A DNA stretch of 64,000 nt. It comes from Phytopythium helicoides. Its lineage: Eukaryota; Oomycota; Peronosporomycetes; Pythiales; Pythiaceae. The position numbers were made by a program, and so were the translations under genes. Where the stretch lies: NCBI GenBank assembly GCA_024867545.1, contig JANFNE010000006.1, positions 1,572,001 to 1,636,000 on the forward strand. Reading direction: 5' to 3'. Below are positions 22,137 to 31,045 of the stretch, piece after piece. The notes beneath the pieces were generated by a model that did not search any database, was not told the origin of the DNA, and was given only the letters and a program-made list of their open reading frames with translations. Within the stretch, counting starts at the first letter, position 1. The number at the start of each line of letters is the position of its first letter.

Positions 22137-23814
22137 CGCCCGTGGAGCGTATTCCAACCAGCGGCATTCAGCATGGCCACTTCGAGTAGATCAGTTCAAG
22201 TTATCGATGTGTGTGCGTGTGTAATACAGTTGCTTTCATCGTCTATATGTACTTGCTGTAGATCAGCGCAGAACTCAGCAGCAAGTCATCGCAATTAGCC
22301 ACAGACGCAGACCCACCGTCAAACCAGCGAATGCGAGTTCTCCACCGATCCAGCTGCAGGTGACGCTGCTTCCCTGGTTGATGAGGATACTCGTACCGAC
22401 CAACGACCAATTTGTAGGTGTATGTCGCGTATGATAAAGAAAAGATTTGAGAAGCGCACTCACCTCTGCCCACACAATGCTCACCAGTGCTATTGATTGT
22501 GGTGGCACTGCATCTTATTGGGGCTTCAATTTTCGCTATCTACGCTGGTGGCTTTACGGTATTGTCAATTCCAGCCAAATTTGCCGACTTGGCAAGGACA
22601 CCTGAATCGTCGGCCCAATCGACGTGTTGTTTTCATTGGCTAAAACTCAATTATTCAATTGTTTTAGCCAATAAAAAGTGAGTAAGGTCGATTTCAGGTG
22701 TAGAAAGGCAACGAAATGGCCTCACGAGGGCCGCTCATAGCTCGAAGCAGTGACAACTACAGCAGCGCACAAGGCAGTAGAGGGGTAGAAAGGCTTTCAC
22801 CTACATCCTGTAGTAAGCGCGCGGGCAACGCGTCAGCACAGCTACAGAACTGTAGGTCTGTACGAGTGTCTTTTCTTCGGTGTCAAGACGCTCGGTTTGG
22901 TGGCAATTGAACTGCTATAATATATATACCTCTCTTAAAGAGTTCAACTGTGGGTTTTAACTTTGGCTTGAAAATATGGATTTACACAGGCTTGGTGATT
23001 GTCAGGCTGGTTCGCCACGATCGATTGAATCAAGCGGGATCGGAAAATTAGAGTAGAACGCGCAATATGTGTTGGGCAGGACTCGGCGGGTGTCCCCGAA
23101 GGCTAACCTCACCGAAAATATAAATTTACTAAGGATATTGAATAATAAGTCTCGATACAAAATGCAGGTTCAGCCAATTGAGAAAAGAAAAACTCAGATA
23201 AAGCTGAAAAAATACATGAATCCTTGGTCTTGTCCACCATAAATACTTTAACTGGAAATGAAAACTTGCCGTACAGACAAACTGAAAGCTAAAAAAATCA
23301 AGCCAGAGTAACACCCAGTTAAGATATCGACTACCTACTCGTATCAAGTGAAGTTATGGGGCTCTCTTGTCTATACTAGCCTAAAAAGACAAACTGAAAA
23401 GTTGATATATCTTCGTTTACAAAAAGTTAGCTTTAAAGCACGCCTACACACCCTTGTTGGTATACATTACACCAACTCGCACCCTATCCTATGTATAAGA
23501 TACGTCGGTAACTCAATGCGCTAATTGGATCTGTACTATTTTTCTATACAGATGCGCGCAAAATGGCTAGGCTTGGCTGGTGTGACTTTTACAGCTAGGC
23601 GTATATATATCTAATAACAATGACTTTTCATACGGATTTACCTCCTTTCAACAGAACAAGAAACACGCTAAGATCCCCCAGCATCAGTGAAATCGACGCA
23701 ATATGGCACTTTCGGTGTCGGTGAAGCCACAGGTCGTTCTTACTCGCGAGCAAACAGTCTCCCATTTACCTGAGGTCGTTGGGGTATCAGAGGTCAAGAA
23801 AACCCCCCGTAATC
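22137..23814. other. AT-richer gene-free stretch between gene block and repeat block
   Basis: No convincing coding region. The ceramidase 3' UTR must lie at the left end. From about 22,900 the DNA is clearly more AT-rich than its surroundings and has runs such as tatatata. It ends abruptly at 23814/23815, where sequence identical to the non-LTR element begins. It may be decayed transposon DNA, but no terminal repeats tie it to a family. Confidence 0.5.
22635..22672. repeat. Perfect 12-bp inverted repeat
   Basis: Arms attggctaaaac (22635-22646) and gttttagccaat (22661-22672) are perfect reverse complements around a 14-base AT-rich loop. The arms include an ATTGG/CCAAT core. It could form a hairpin, be a dimeric CCAAT-type site, or be a transposon remnant. 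Confidence 0.7.
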
Positions 23815-25333
23815 TGGTCCGAATCCGGCATGGATTCGCCTCGTGACGGACCGAGCTCACGGGGGCGGCCGGGGACGGGGGCGGGCAGGAGAGGGACGCG
23901 AGGCGAGCCAGCGACGCCGCGCTGCTGCTGCGCCCGGTCGGCGGGCGAGGCGAGGTCTGGGGGCGGCGCTCCATCTTGGGGCCCGAGGCGGCGGCGGGCG
24001 ACGAAACTGCCCGTCCCCGGGGGGAGCGGACGGGGCGGTGGATTGTGATAAAGTGGCTCCGGTCTTTGGGGACACTAGGGACAGTGTCCCCAGTAGGTTT
24101 AATATACGAGACACCTTGCCCGAGGGACTTTTCCCTCGGGGCCTGCGTTCTCCCCCTTGGGGACGGCGTGGTTCTCGCGCCTTTACGGAATGCGCAAGCA
24201 CCCAGTCGGGATTACTCCCCGAGGGTGTTAGAGACGCGCCCCAACTCCGATTCTACGATCCCCAGAGCCAGTTGGGCCGGTATACTTACGGGTGATAGTT
24301 ACTTGAAAACCTGTATCAACTATACAGTAGGTATTAGGTATCGGAGGTTTTCCTCCCAGGGTAAAGAATCAATACAGACTTCCCAATTTGCCGCGAACCC
24401 GAGACCCGCCCGCGTGCCACGCGTCCTCCCCAGCCTCTTCCAAGGTTGGGGACACGTCGTGAGGAAGTCCAGCGAGTCTCAACCCCATCCAGCCCCATTC
24501 GACGGTAAGTGCGCGCTCCCAGTGCGCATTGCTGTTGATTCCATATTTGGTTGAGTGCTGTACGTGTGCGGTTGTGTGCGCCACGTCCCGAACTCCTCCA
24601 TTCCATATTGTGATACAGGACATTGAAAACAAGTGAAGAAACAAGTGAAGAAACAAGTGAAAGCCGGGCAAAAGGCCCATTCGACGCCAGCGCACCCGTG
24701 GGTAAGTGGTGCGTGTTTAGGCGGTATCTGTGTGTGCCTCAGAGTCCTGCGGAGCTCTGAGGTGTAGTTATCTAGCCGCTGGTTGGTTCCTCAGGAAGCG
24801 AACAACGCTCCTGAAGGAACCCTTGCATTTTAACGTTTGTGTGTGTTGGTCTGTGACAGACCCGACTGCCACAAGTCTCGGGCCGGTCCTTGAACCGCCC
24901 GTTTAGATCTCCTAATCCCGAGCCGCTCAACGGGGATCACAACGCTCCGAGGTACTGCCTAGGGAGTGGCTTTCGCGAGCCCTCTCTAGCGCGCTGCGGG
25001 TCCGAGTTCCTTCGGGAGCTCCCCGCGTGCGCCTGTCGGCTCCACCACCACCGGTCTGGTGCGTGCGTGTAGAGATCTGTGTGTGCGTGCGTATCGGTTG
25101 GTGAGTTTGGAGCGCAAGCGCTTTATCACAGGATCCGCCGGTGGATCCCCCGGCGGAGCGGACGGACCGTCCGCCGGCTGCTGAACCGGTCCGGTGCGGA
25201 CCGCCCGACGCGAGTCGGTTGGCCGAGGCGGCTCCATGAAACTCTATAGGCTCTTAAAATTGATTAAGGAAACCAGAGCAACAGGAGCACGCACAACACC
25301 AGAAAAGGAACGCAAAAGTAAATGAGTAGAAAG
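23815..25333 (-). mobile_element. Copy D: 5' remnant of the non-LTR element, interrupted by a solo LTR
   Basis: Bases 23815-24043 and 25131-25333 match the 5' region of copies A, B and C, for example around 57175-57430 and 57430-57630. The element reads on the minus strand. Only the 5' leader and five or six codons after the conserved second ATG (at 23831) remain; the rest of the ORF is missing to the left. A solo LTR splits the remnant at 24044-25130 and Gypsy-1 follows at 25334. It continues to the right of Gypsy-1 at 32830. Loss of the 3' side, rather than the usual 5' truncation of non-LTR insertions, implies rearrangement after insertion. Confidence 0.85.
24044..25130. mobile_element. 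Solo LTR (TG...CA, 10-bp terminal inverted repeats)
   Basis: The insert begins tgtgataaag and ends ctttatcaca, perfect inverted repeats with TG/CA ends. It is flanked on both sides by ggat (24040-24043 and 25131-25134); uninterrupted copies of the host sequence have ggat once. It is 1,087 bases long with no substantial coding frame, which fits an LTR left after recombination. Inside are an 8-bp inverted repeat (ggggacac/gtgtcccc near 24068) and a short tandem repeat of a 12-base unit near 24,630-24,662. Termini resemble the TGTGGTGAAG start of the Gypsy-2 LTR, but the bodies differ. Confidence 0.85.
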
Positions 25334-25925
25334 TGTAATGGGGCGCTGTCCACGACAGTCCCCAAAACACGGCACACACGCTTGCGCTTGAGGAAGACTT
25401 GGCCTCTCCCGACTTGGAGGGAGGAGGAAGGAGACTTGAGGTGAAGGCGGCAAATTTGCAACTGAATTGAAAAGCTTATGGTTCCTGAATCCTACGAGCA
25501 TAAAACCACTAGGGTCCTATGGGGTTAAATGCAATCAACCTACAAATGCAATATAAAACCTTGGGTTGAATCAGGTTGAACTTGAAGCTTGGACCAGGAG
25601 AATGTTCTCCAACTTGAACTTGAACTTGAGCTTCGGGTTCTTCAACAAAGAACCTCTCTCCCGCCACGTGGCACGTTGTGATTGGTTGAAACCACTAACA
25701 TGTACCCACAATGACACGTCGGCTTCGTCACTAGATAGAAATCCAGCAGGAACCATCTTCATGCACAGAGACACGTGTGCAGAGAGCACTCGAGAATGCT
25801 TCGAGAACATTCCGTGCGGTCGCAATCATTGATTGCTCCCGTGAGTGTGTCTCACACCAGTCTGCTGCCACAGACACCAATCTGTGACCAGATTGTGTCA
25901 TGTAATGGACATGGGGCCCATTACA
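25334..25925 (-). repeat. Gypsy-1 3' LTR
   Basis: It starts tgtaatgg and ends ccattaca, and matches 32238-32829 with no difference seen. A tataaaa motif occurs at about 25551. Short open frames inside it are duplicated exactly in the other LTR and are not genes. Confidence 0.95.
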
Positions 25926-25928
25926 TCA

Positions 25929-25938
25929 TCCCCCCCTT
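25929..25938 (-). promoter_or_regulatory. Gypsy-1 polypurine tract
   Basis: On the minus strand a run aaggggggga lies three bases before the 3' LTR. This is the position expected for the plus-strand DNA primer of an LTR retrotransposon. Confidence 0.75.
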
Positions 25939-25992
25939 AAAGTAGCGACCACTCGCTCTCTTTGGGGTGCTTGACTCACTTTCGAAACCGCC

Positions 25993-27027
25993 ATGAAGCG
26001 ATCAAGTGACCAAGCATCTCTCGAAGAACCCGCAGTGCGCAAGCACCAGCGCCGGGCTCCAGAACTCTTCGATGTGACTTCCATCCGCCGTCGGGTGGGA
26101 GACACGGAGTTCTATAAGGAGCGGTTCTTCCGTTGGCGTCGGATCAACAATCGCGATGATCCGGACCAACCTATCACAGCCAAGGCAGACTCTTGGCGAG
26201 CCTTTGTTCGCCTTGAGAACGAGGGCAAGATGGAGCGCTTGCTCAGCAAGACTCCAAGTCACGACAAGGCAGCCCATGGCCTTCGTCGCGGTAGCGTCTC
26301 CAGTGACGCTACAAGCTTGCCTCGTAGCTGCGGACCACGTCGGGAATATCAGACTCGAGAGTCTGTCTCGGTTCCCACGTGTCCGAACTCGGTGGGTATC
26401 CGCGCCACCGAACTCGGTAGAAGCGTTGACGAGTCAATCGCTTCTTCCCATGAGTCTGTCGGTCCTTGTGACCAACAATCGACTCCACGATCCATCGACG
26501 CTCTCCCTGATGATCTATCAGAGGAGGTGGGGCTGAACGCGAAAACGATCGAGCGGCTCTGGAAGTGGAAGAGCGCTCATCGTGCGCAGATCGAGGCACT
26601 GGAAGTTCGCGACGCGGTTCTCGCTGACCGGTGCGACAGCCTCGAGGACCAGCTGAAGGAGCAGGAGTCAATACTTGACTCGCTGTCCGATGGTCCAGCC
26701 CAGCGTTCGGCATTGGAGTCCCGTTTTGAGCGACGGTTCGAGCAAGTTCAGGCCGAACTTGAGCGACTCCAGAAGACTCAGAAGGCTCGAGAGGTATTCC
26801 ATGAGCGTCTGCTTCGCTCTGTGGAGGAGGCAGGGACTGCGCTCGAGGTACTTCGTAAGGAGTACCAATCTCGCCTTCTTGCGTTGGAAGCAGTGAAGGA
26901 GGAGTCCTTCGATGTGCTTCAGCACCTCTATGCCGAGAAGAAGCTCCATGACGATGAGTTACAGACTCTTCGCCACCAAATGGAGCAGCTTCATGATCGT
27001 ATGGATCACTCGCGCAAGGCTCACTAG
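25993..27027 (+). CDS. Antisense ORF of Gypsy-1: 344-residue coiled-coil protein
   Basis: An ATG-initiated frame on the strand opposite gag-pol, starting 67 bases inside the 3' LTR. Bases 26309-27027 overlap the pol linker and chromodomain in antisense. The product starts MKRSSDQASLEEPAVRKHQRR, then VTSIRRRVGDTEFYKERFF and KADSWRAFVRLENEGKMERLL. The second half is a long heptad-rich region (LEDQLKEQESILDSL...RFEQVQAELERLQ...) of about 140 residues. Composition is that of a soluble, structured protein, unlike a typical shadow frame, and no family is recognised. If expressed, the adjacent LTR must act as promoter in the opposite direction. Alternatively it is a chance frame imposed by pol codon use, although the first 316 bases do not overlap pol. 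Confidence 0.6.
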   Translation: MKRSSDQASLEEPAVRKHQRRAPELFDVTSIRRRVGDTEFYKERFFRWRRINNRDDPDQPITAKADSWRAFVRLENEGKMERLLSKTPSHDKAAHGLRRGSVSSDATSLPRSCGPRREYQTRESVSVPTCPNSVGIRATELGRSVDESIASSHESVGPCDQQSTPRSIDALPDDLSEEVGLNAKTIERLWKWKSAHRAQIEALEVRDAVLADRCDSLEDQLKEQESILDSLSDGPAQRSALESRFERRFEQVQAELERLQKTQKAREVFHERLLRSVEEAGTALEVLRKEYQSRLLALEAVKEESFDVLQHLYAEKKLHDDELQTLRHQMEQLHDRMDHSRKAH

Positions 27028-30000
27028 GGTCTGCGGACCCACTCGGAAGGTAAGGCTTTAGTCTGCCCACGTAAAACGTTGGGTGCAGACGCATCCTCGT
27101 TGGGATGTCTAGTGTGTAGGCATCACCATTGCATTTCACCACCGTGAACGGTCCAATGAACCTTGGCAGAAGTTTCGAACTTCCCAGGTTGGACACTGCA
27201 TGTTCAGGCAGATTCGCCGAACTAAGCAATACAAGATCATTGACCTTGAAAGATTGCTTGTTCTTCCTTCCACTCTTGTCTGCGTTTTGCTTTTGCAGAT
27301 CCTGAGCCTGTGCGATTGCGTCTCGAACAAACCTCACAACGGCTTGTCTCCGCACGACAAAGTCTTCGACTAGCTGCTTCTCGCGACCAGTTAGTTCATC
27401 TAACGGTCTCATCGATTCAAAATTGGCATTGAACTCGATAGCAGCATTCAGGTCATCATCTGACTGCGGCGTATTGTCATTCGCCGTAGTCCCTCCCCCA
27501 CTTAAGGTAGAGACCTCTCCCACTAGTGACGCTGGTACTCTCGGATGGAGACCGTAGTTCACATAGAATGGGGAGTGACCCGTCGAGACATGCGTGGAAT
27601 TGTTCAACGCAAACTCGCAGAGAGGGAGAAATTCACTCCACTCTCTAAATGACGTAGCGTAACTACGCAATACGTCTTCAAGGACACGATTCACTCGTTC
27701 CGTTTGACCGTCCGTTTCAGGGTGCGCCGCTGTTGACATGGACAGCTTGGTGCCCAACAATTTGAACAATGCGCGCCAAAACTTGGATGTGAAGCGGGTG
27801 TCACGGTCTGACACGATCTCAGTTGGCAAGCCGTGCAAACGGAATACCACATCCAAAAAGACCTTGGCTGTCTTCTCGGCTGAGATCTTGTCCGAAACAG
27901 GAGCAAGATGGACCATCTTGCTGAATCGGTCCACAAACACCAGGATCCCCTTCCTGCCGTGTTTGTCTCGCGGAAGTCCGAATATGAAATCCATGCTCAC
28001 GGACCTCCAACTGTCCTGAGGGACAGGCAATGAACGAAGTGGGGCCTGCGTGGAGCCTGAAGGCTTCACTCGCTGGCAGATCTCACAGGTATTCACATAC
28101 TTGCGAACCCACTTGTACATATGTGGCCAGTAGTAATCTCGGGAAAGACTGAGAAACGACTTTTCTCGTCCGAGATGGCCACCCGAAGGGCTGTCATGAT
28201 ACTCATACAAGAGTCGATGACGCACACCTTCATCGTTGGGAACAACAACTCGTTCTGTATCCCCATCTTCAACTGCGTAGAACAACAACCCATTGTGTAC
28301 TCGAAAGCGGTGAATGCGCGATCTTGTTCGCGCTGGGAGACCTTGCAGTGCCTTGTCAGAGGGATTCTTGAAATACTTGAGCAAGTCCTGACAGGTCTCG
28401 TCAGACTTGTATCCCTCGATGATGTCTTCGCGCACTGAAGTCGAAGCTTGAACTGCGATCGCTTGAACATCTTCGCAGAGTCGACACGCTTCGTCCGGAT
28501 CCTCGTTCTTGGACTTGGGATCATAGTCCGGACGTCTTGACAAGGCGTCGGCTAGGATGTTCATCTTGCCTGGCTTGTAGTGCACAACAAAGTTGTACTC
28601 CGCAAAGAAGGAGAGCCACCTAGCCATCCTTTGGGACAAGTGAGGAGTCTTTACCGCTGTTCGCAGCGATGCATGATCTGTGTAGATCGCAAAGAGCTCC
28701 TCGCCAAGCAAGTATACGCGGAACTTGACTAAGGCATACTTCATCGCAAGAAGTTCCTTGTCATGAACTGGGTAGTTTCGTTCTGCGGGTCGGAGTTGTC
28801 GTGATTGATACGACACTACTCTCTCTCGGCCCTCATCATCGTGTTGCATCAAAGCGCAACCGATGGCATAGTCGCTCGCATCACAGACGACGTGGAACGG
28901 CTTGTCGTGGTTCGGAAGAGCCAGCACAGGAGCTTCACGAAGACTCCTCTTGACCTCTTCGAACGCCGCTTGGTGATCTTCAGACCACTTCCACTCAACG
29001 TCTTTCTTCAACAGTTGTGTGAGAGGCTGCACTAACGCTGCATAATTGCGCGTGTACTTGTGCAAGTAGTTGGCCAGACCCAACCACTGTCGTAGCTGTT
29101 TGATGTTCTTAGGCACGGGCCAATCGTCAATAGCTTTGACCTTCTCCGGATCGACTCGAACACCGTTCTTTCCCACAAAGCAACCGAGAACAGGAATCTC
29201 AGGGGCAAAGAACACGCACTTCTTCAAGTTTGCGTAGAGCTTGTTCTCACGCATGACCTGGAATACTTGACGAAGATGATCAAGATGAACATCAACATCA
29301 GATCTTCCATCCACGGCCTTACTATGAACGAATATATCGTCAAAGTAACTTGGTGCAAATGTTCGCAAAGGGCGAAGAACATTTGTGACCATGCGATTGA
29401 AAGTCGCAGGTGCATTCTTCAGTCCTTGTGGCATCACTAACCATTCCCACAGCATACCACTCGGGGTACTCACTGCGGTTAGTGGGACATCGCTTTCGCG
29501 CATTCGAAGCTGATAGAACCCATCCTTCAGATCGATCGCACTGAAAACGGTGCTGCCAACCATTCCATCAAGGATCATGTCCTTGCGTGGAACCGGAGTC
29601 TGAGCGGGAATGGTTGCGTCGTTCAGCTTGTTGAAAGCATGAACGATGCGCCATCCGCCAGTCGCCTTCTTCACACAGAAAGTGGGGCTGCAATGCGGGG
29701 ACTTGCTCTCTCGCACATGACCAGCCTTTGCGCGTTGTGCAAAGAACTCGTCGATAGCATCGACTTGTTCCTTTGGCAACGGCCACTGTCTAGTGATACA
29801 GTACTTCGTGCCAGGAAGTACATCAATCTCATGACGAATGCCTCTGTCGAACGGCAGTTCGTCCGGCACCTTGTCGGGGAATATGTCCTCAAACTCCCGG
29901 ACAAGCTCATACACGGGGTTCTCCTTGAGGGCATCCCATGACTGCTCCTCGAACCTTTCCTTCCGTGTCTTCTCGTGCAACACATCAGCATCCACACTCG

Positions 30001-31045
30001 ATGCTGTGTTGACGAGGTCTTCGTCGATTGCCTCAACAATCGCGCAAAGCTGCGAAATTTCGCCTTTCGCCAGGCTACGCATAAGCGCCTTCTTGCTCAT
30101 CACGGGCAAGGAAACCAAATCTTCGACTGAACTTGGAGGATTTTCAATCTTCACGTGACGGAACACATCGACGTCACCATCTTCACCGTAGAACACGACG
30201 TTCGCATAACTGCTTGTGATGCCTCTCTGTGGGTCACCACCTTCATCGCCTTGACTCGCATCTTGATCAGGGATGCTTGACGACGGAAAACTCTCTTCGT
30301 CGGGTTTCTTCATATCTTGGGAAGGATCTTCACACTTCACGCCATGACGAGCTTTCTCGTCACCAATGGCAAAGGAGACAGTCTTTTTCTGGCGCCTGAC
30401 TGCTCCACCTCCAGTAGTCGTCTCGGGCTTGTCTTGTGGGATTGAGGGGCCATCGCACTCCTGAGTCCCATTCGACGCATCTTCCACAGACGCATACGCC
30501 CAAATCACTTCACCTGCTGCAACGCAGCCCAGGTCTTCGTTGACACTCTTGTCGACGGAAATCTTCATCTTCATCCAGTCAATGCGAGGTTGGTAACGCT
30601 TCAACCATGGCATGCCCAGGATGATGTCAAACTTGTCATCGAGATCGAGGAGAATGAACTCGTCCTCGCCTCGGAAATCTTCAAACTCGATTGCCAAGCG
30701 CACGGTTCGCTTCGGCATCTTCACAGTCGACCCATTGGCCAACCGAACAACCATCTCTTTCGTCGCATCGTGAGGAGTCTTTTTACTCCCGATCACGACT
30801 TTCGCTCGAACAAAATTATTCGACGCACCAGTGTCAACCAAAGCACGTAGAGGTGTTTCAATACCATCTACATGGACTTTGAGCATGATCAGAGCAGTGC
30901 TCTGACTGACACTTCCATCACTCCTTGTGGAAACTGCACGTGCCTCATGCACATCGGGGCCAGAGTCCTGTGTCTCCACAACATTCACAGTCCTCTTGTC
31001 GGGCCCAGTAGGGAGCCCCGCCCCTACTGGTCGTTCCCGTTTTTT
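26309..31045 (-). CDS. pol: Gypsy-1 pol: protease, RT, RNase H, integrase, chromodomain
   Basis: Entered from gag by -1 frameshift at 31039-31045; the pol frame itself is open from 31657. Domains in order on the minus strand: aspartic protease RALVDTGASNNFV (~30,830); reverse transcriptase with FSAIDLKDGFYQLRM and the catalytic YFDDIFV (~29,690-29,320); RNase H VVCDASDYAIGCAL to YTDHASLRT (~28,900-28,650); integrase zinc region H...H...CEICQRVK (~28,200-28,050) and DDE core VSMDFIFGLP, VSDRDTRFTS, ETDGQTERVNR (~28,000-27,660). After a proline-rich linker comes a chromodomain RQRFYRVRWRGYPPSSDTWEP near the end. All catalytic residues are present. Chromodomains in this lineage direct integration to marked chromatin. 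Confidence 0.95.
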   Translation of the reverse strand, partial: KKRERPVGAGLPTGPDKRTVNVVETQDSGPDVHEARAVSTRSDGSVSQSTALIMLKVHVDGIETPLRALVDTGASNNFVRAKVVIGSKKTPHDATKEMVVRLANGSTVKMPKRTVRLAIEFEDFRGEDEFILLDLDDKFDIILGMPWLKRYQPRIDWMKMKISVDKSVNEDLGCVAAGEVIWAYASVEDASNGTQECDGPSIPQDKPETTTGGGAVRRQKKTVSFAIGDEKARHGVKCEDPSQDMKKPDEESFPSSSIPDQDASQGDEGGDPQRGITSSYANVVFYGEDGDVDVFRHVKIENPPSSVEDLVSLPVMSKKALMRSLAKGEISQLCAIVEAIDEDLVNTASSVDADVLHEKTRKERFEEQSWDALKENPVYELVREFEDIFPDKVPDELPFDRGIRHEIDVLPGTKYCITRQWPLPKEQVDAIDEFFAQRAKAGHVRESKSPHCSPTFCVKKATGGWRIVHAFNKLNDATIPAQTPVPRKDMILDGMVGSTVFSAIDLKDGFYQLRMRESDVPLTAVSTPSGMLWEWLVMPQGLKNAPATFNRMVTNVLRPLRTFAPSYFDDIFVHSKAVDGRSDVDVHLDHLRQVFQVMRENKLYANLKKCVFFAPEIPVLGCFVGKNGVRVDPEKVKAIDDWPVPKNIKQLRQWLGLANYLHKYTRNYAALVQPLTQLLKKDVEWKWSEDHQAAFEEVKRSLREAPVLALPNHDKPFHVVCDASDYAIGCALMQHDDEGRERVVSYQSRQLRPAERNYPVHDKELLAMKYALVKFRVYLLGEELFAIYTDHASLRTAVKTPHLSQRMARWLSFFAEYNFVVHYKPGKMNILADALSRRPDYDPKSKNEDPDEACRLCEDVQAIAVQASTSVREDIIEGYKSDETCQDLLKYFKNPSDKALQGLPARTRSRIHRFRVHNGLLFYAVEDGDTERVVVPNDEGVRHRLLYEYHDSPSGGHLGREKSFLSLSRDYYWPHMYKWVRKYVNTCEICQRVKPSGSTQAPLRSLPVPQDSWRSVSMDFIFGLPRDKHGRKGILVFVDRFSKMVHLAPVSDKISAEKTAKVFLDVVFRLHGLPTEIVSDRDTRFTSKFWRALFKLLGTKLSMSTAAHPETDGQTERVNRVLEDVLRSYATSFREWSEFLPLCEFALNNSTHVSTGHSPFYVNYGLHPRVPASLVGEVSTLSGGGTTANDNTPQSDDDLNAAIEFNANFESMRPLDELTGREKQLVEDFVVRRQAVVRFVRDAIAQAQDLQKQNADKSGRKNKQSFKVNDLVLLSSANLPEHAVSNLGSSKLLPRFIGPFTVVKCNGDAYTLDIPTRMRLHPTFYVGRLKPYLPSGSADPSEPCASDPYDHEAAPFGGEESVTHRHGASSRHRGAEAHRRTPPSLLPTQEGEIGTPYEVPRAQSLPPPQSEADAHGIPLEPSESSGVAQVRPELARTVAQNGTPMPNAGLDHRTASQVLTPAPSAGPRGCRTGQREPRRELPVPRSAHDERSSTSRAARSFSRSAPPPLIDHQGERRWIVESIVGHKDRQTHGKKRLTRQRFYRVRWRGYPPSSDTWEPRQTLESDIPDVVRSYEASL
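31005..31045 (-). promoter_or_regulatory. Gypsy-1 -1 ribosomal frameshift signal
   Basis: On the minus strand the heptamer A AAA AAC (31045-31039) lies in the gag reading phase. After an 8-base spacer comes a perfect 9-bp stem, ccagtaggg/ccctactgg (31030-31022 with 31013-31005), around an 8-base loop. The gag TAG (31026-31024) is inside the stem. Slipping back one base moves translation exactly into the open pol frame (K-K-R-E-R-P). Confidence 0.9.

Noticed and set aside
24630..24662. Short spaced repeats that might suggest a CRISPR array
   Set aside because: A 12-base contiguous tandem unit with no spacers, inside a solo LTR in eukaryotic DNA.
25566..25832. Identical 88-codon frames here and at 32470-32736
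   Set aside because: They lie inside the two copies of the Gypsy-1 LTR; identity reflects LTR duplication, not a gene pair.
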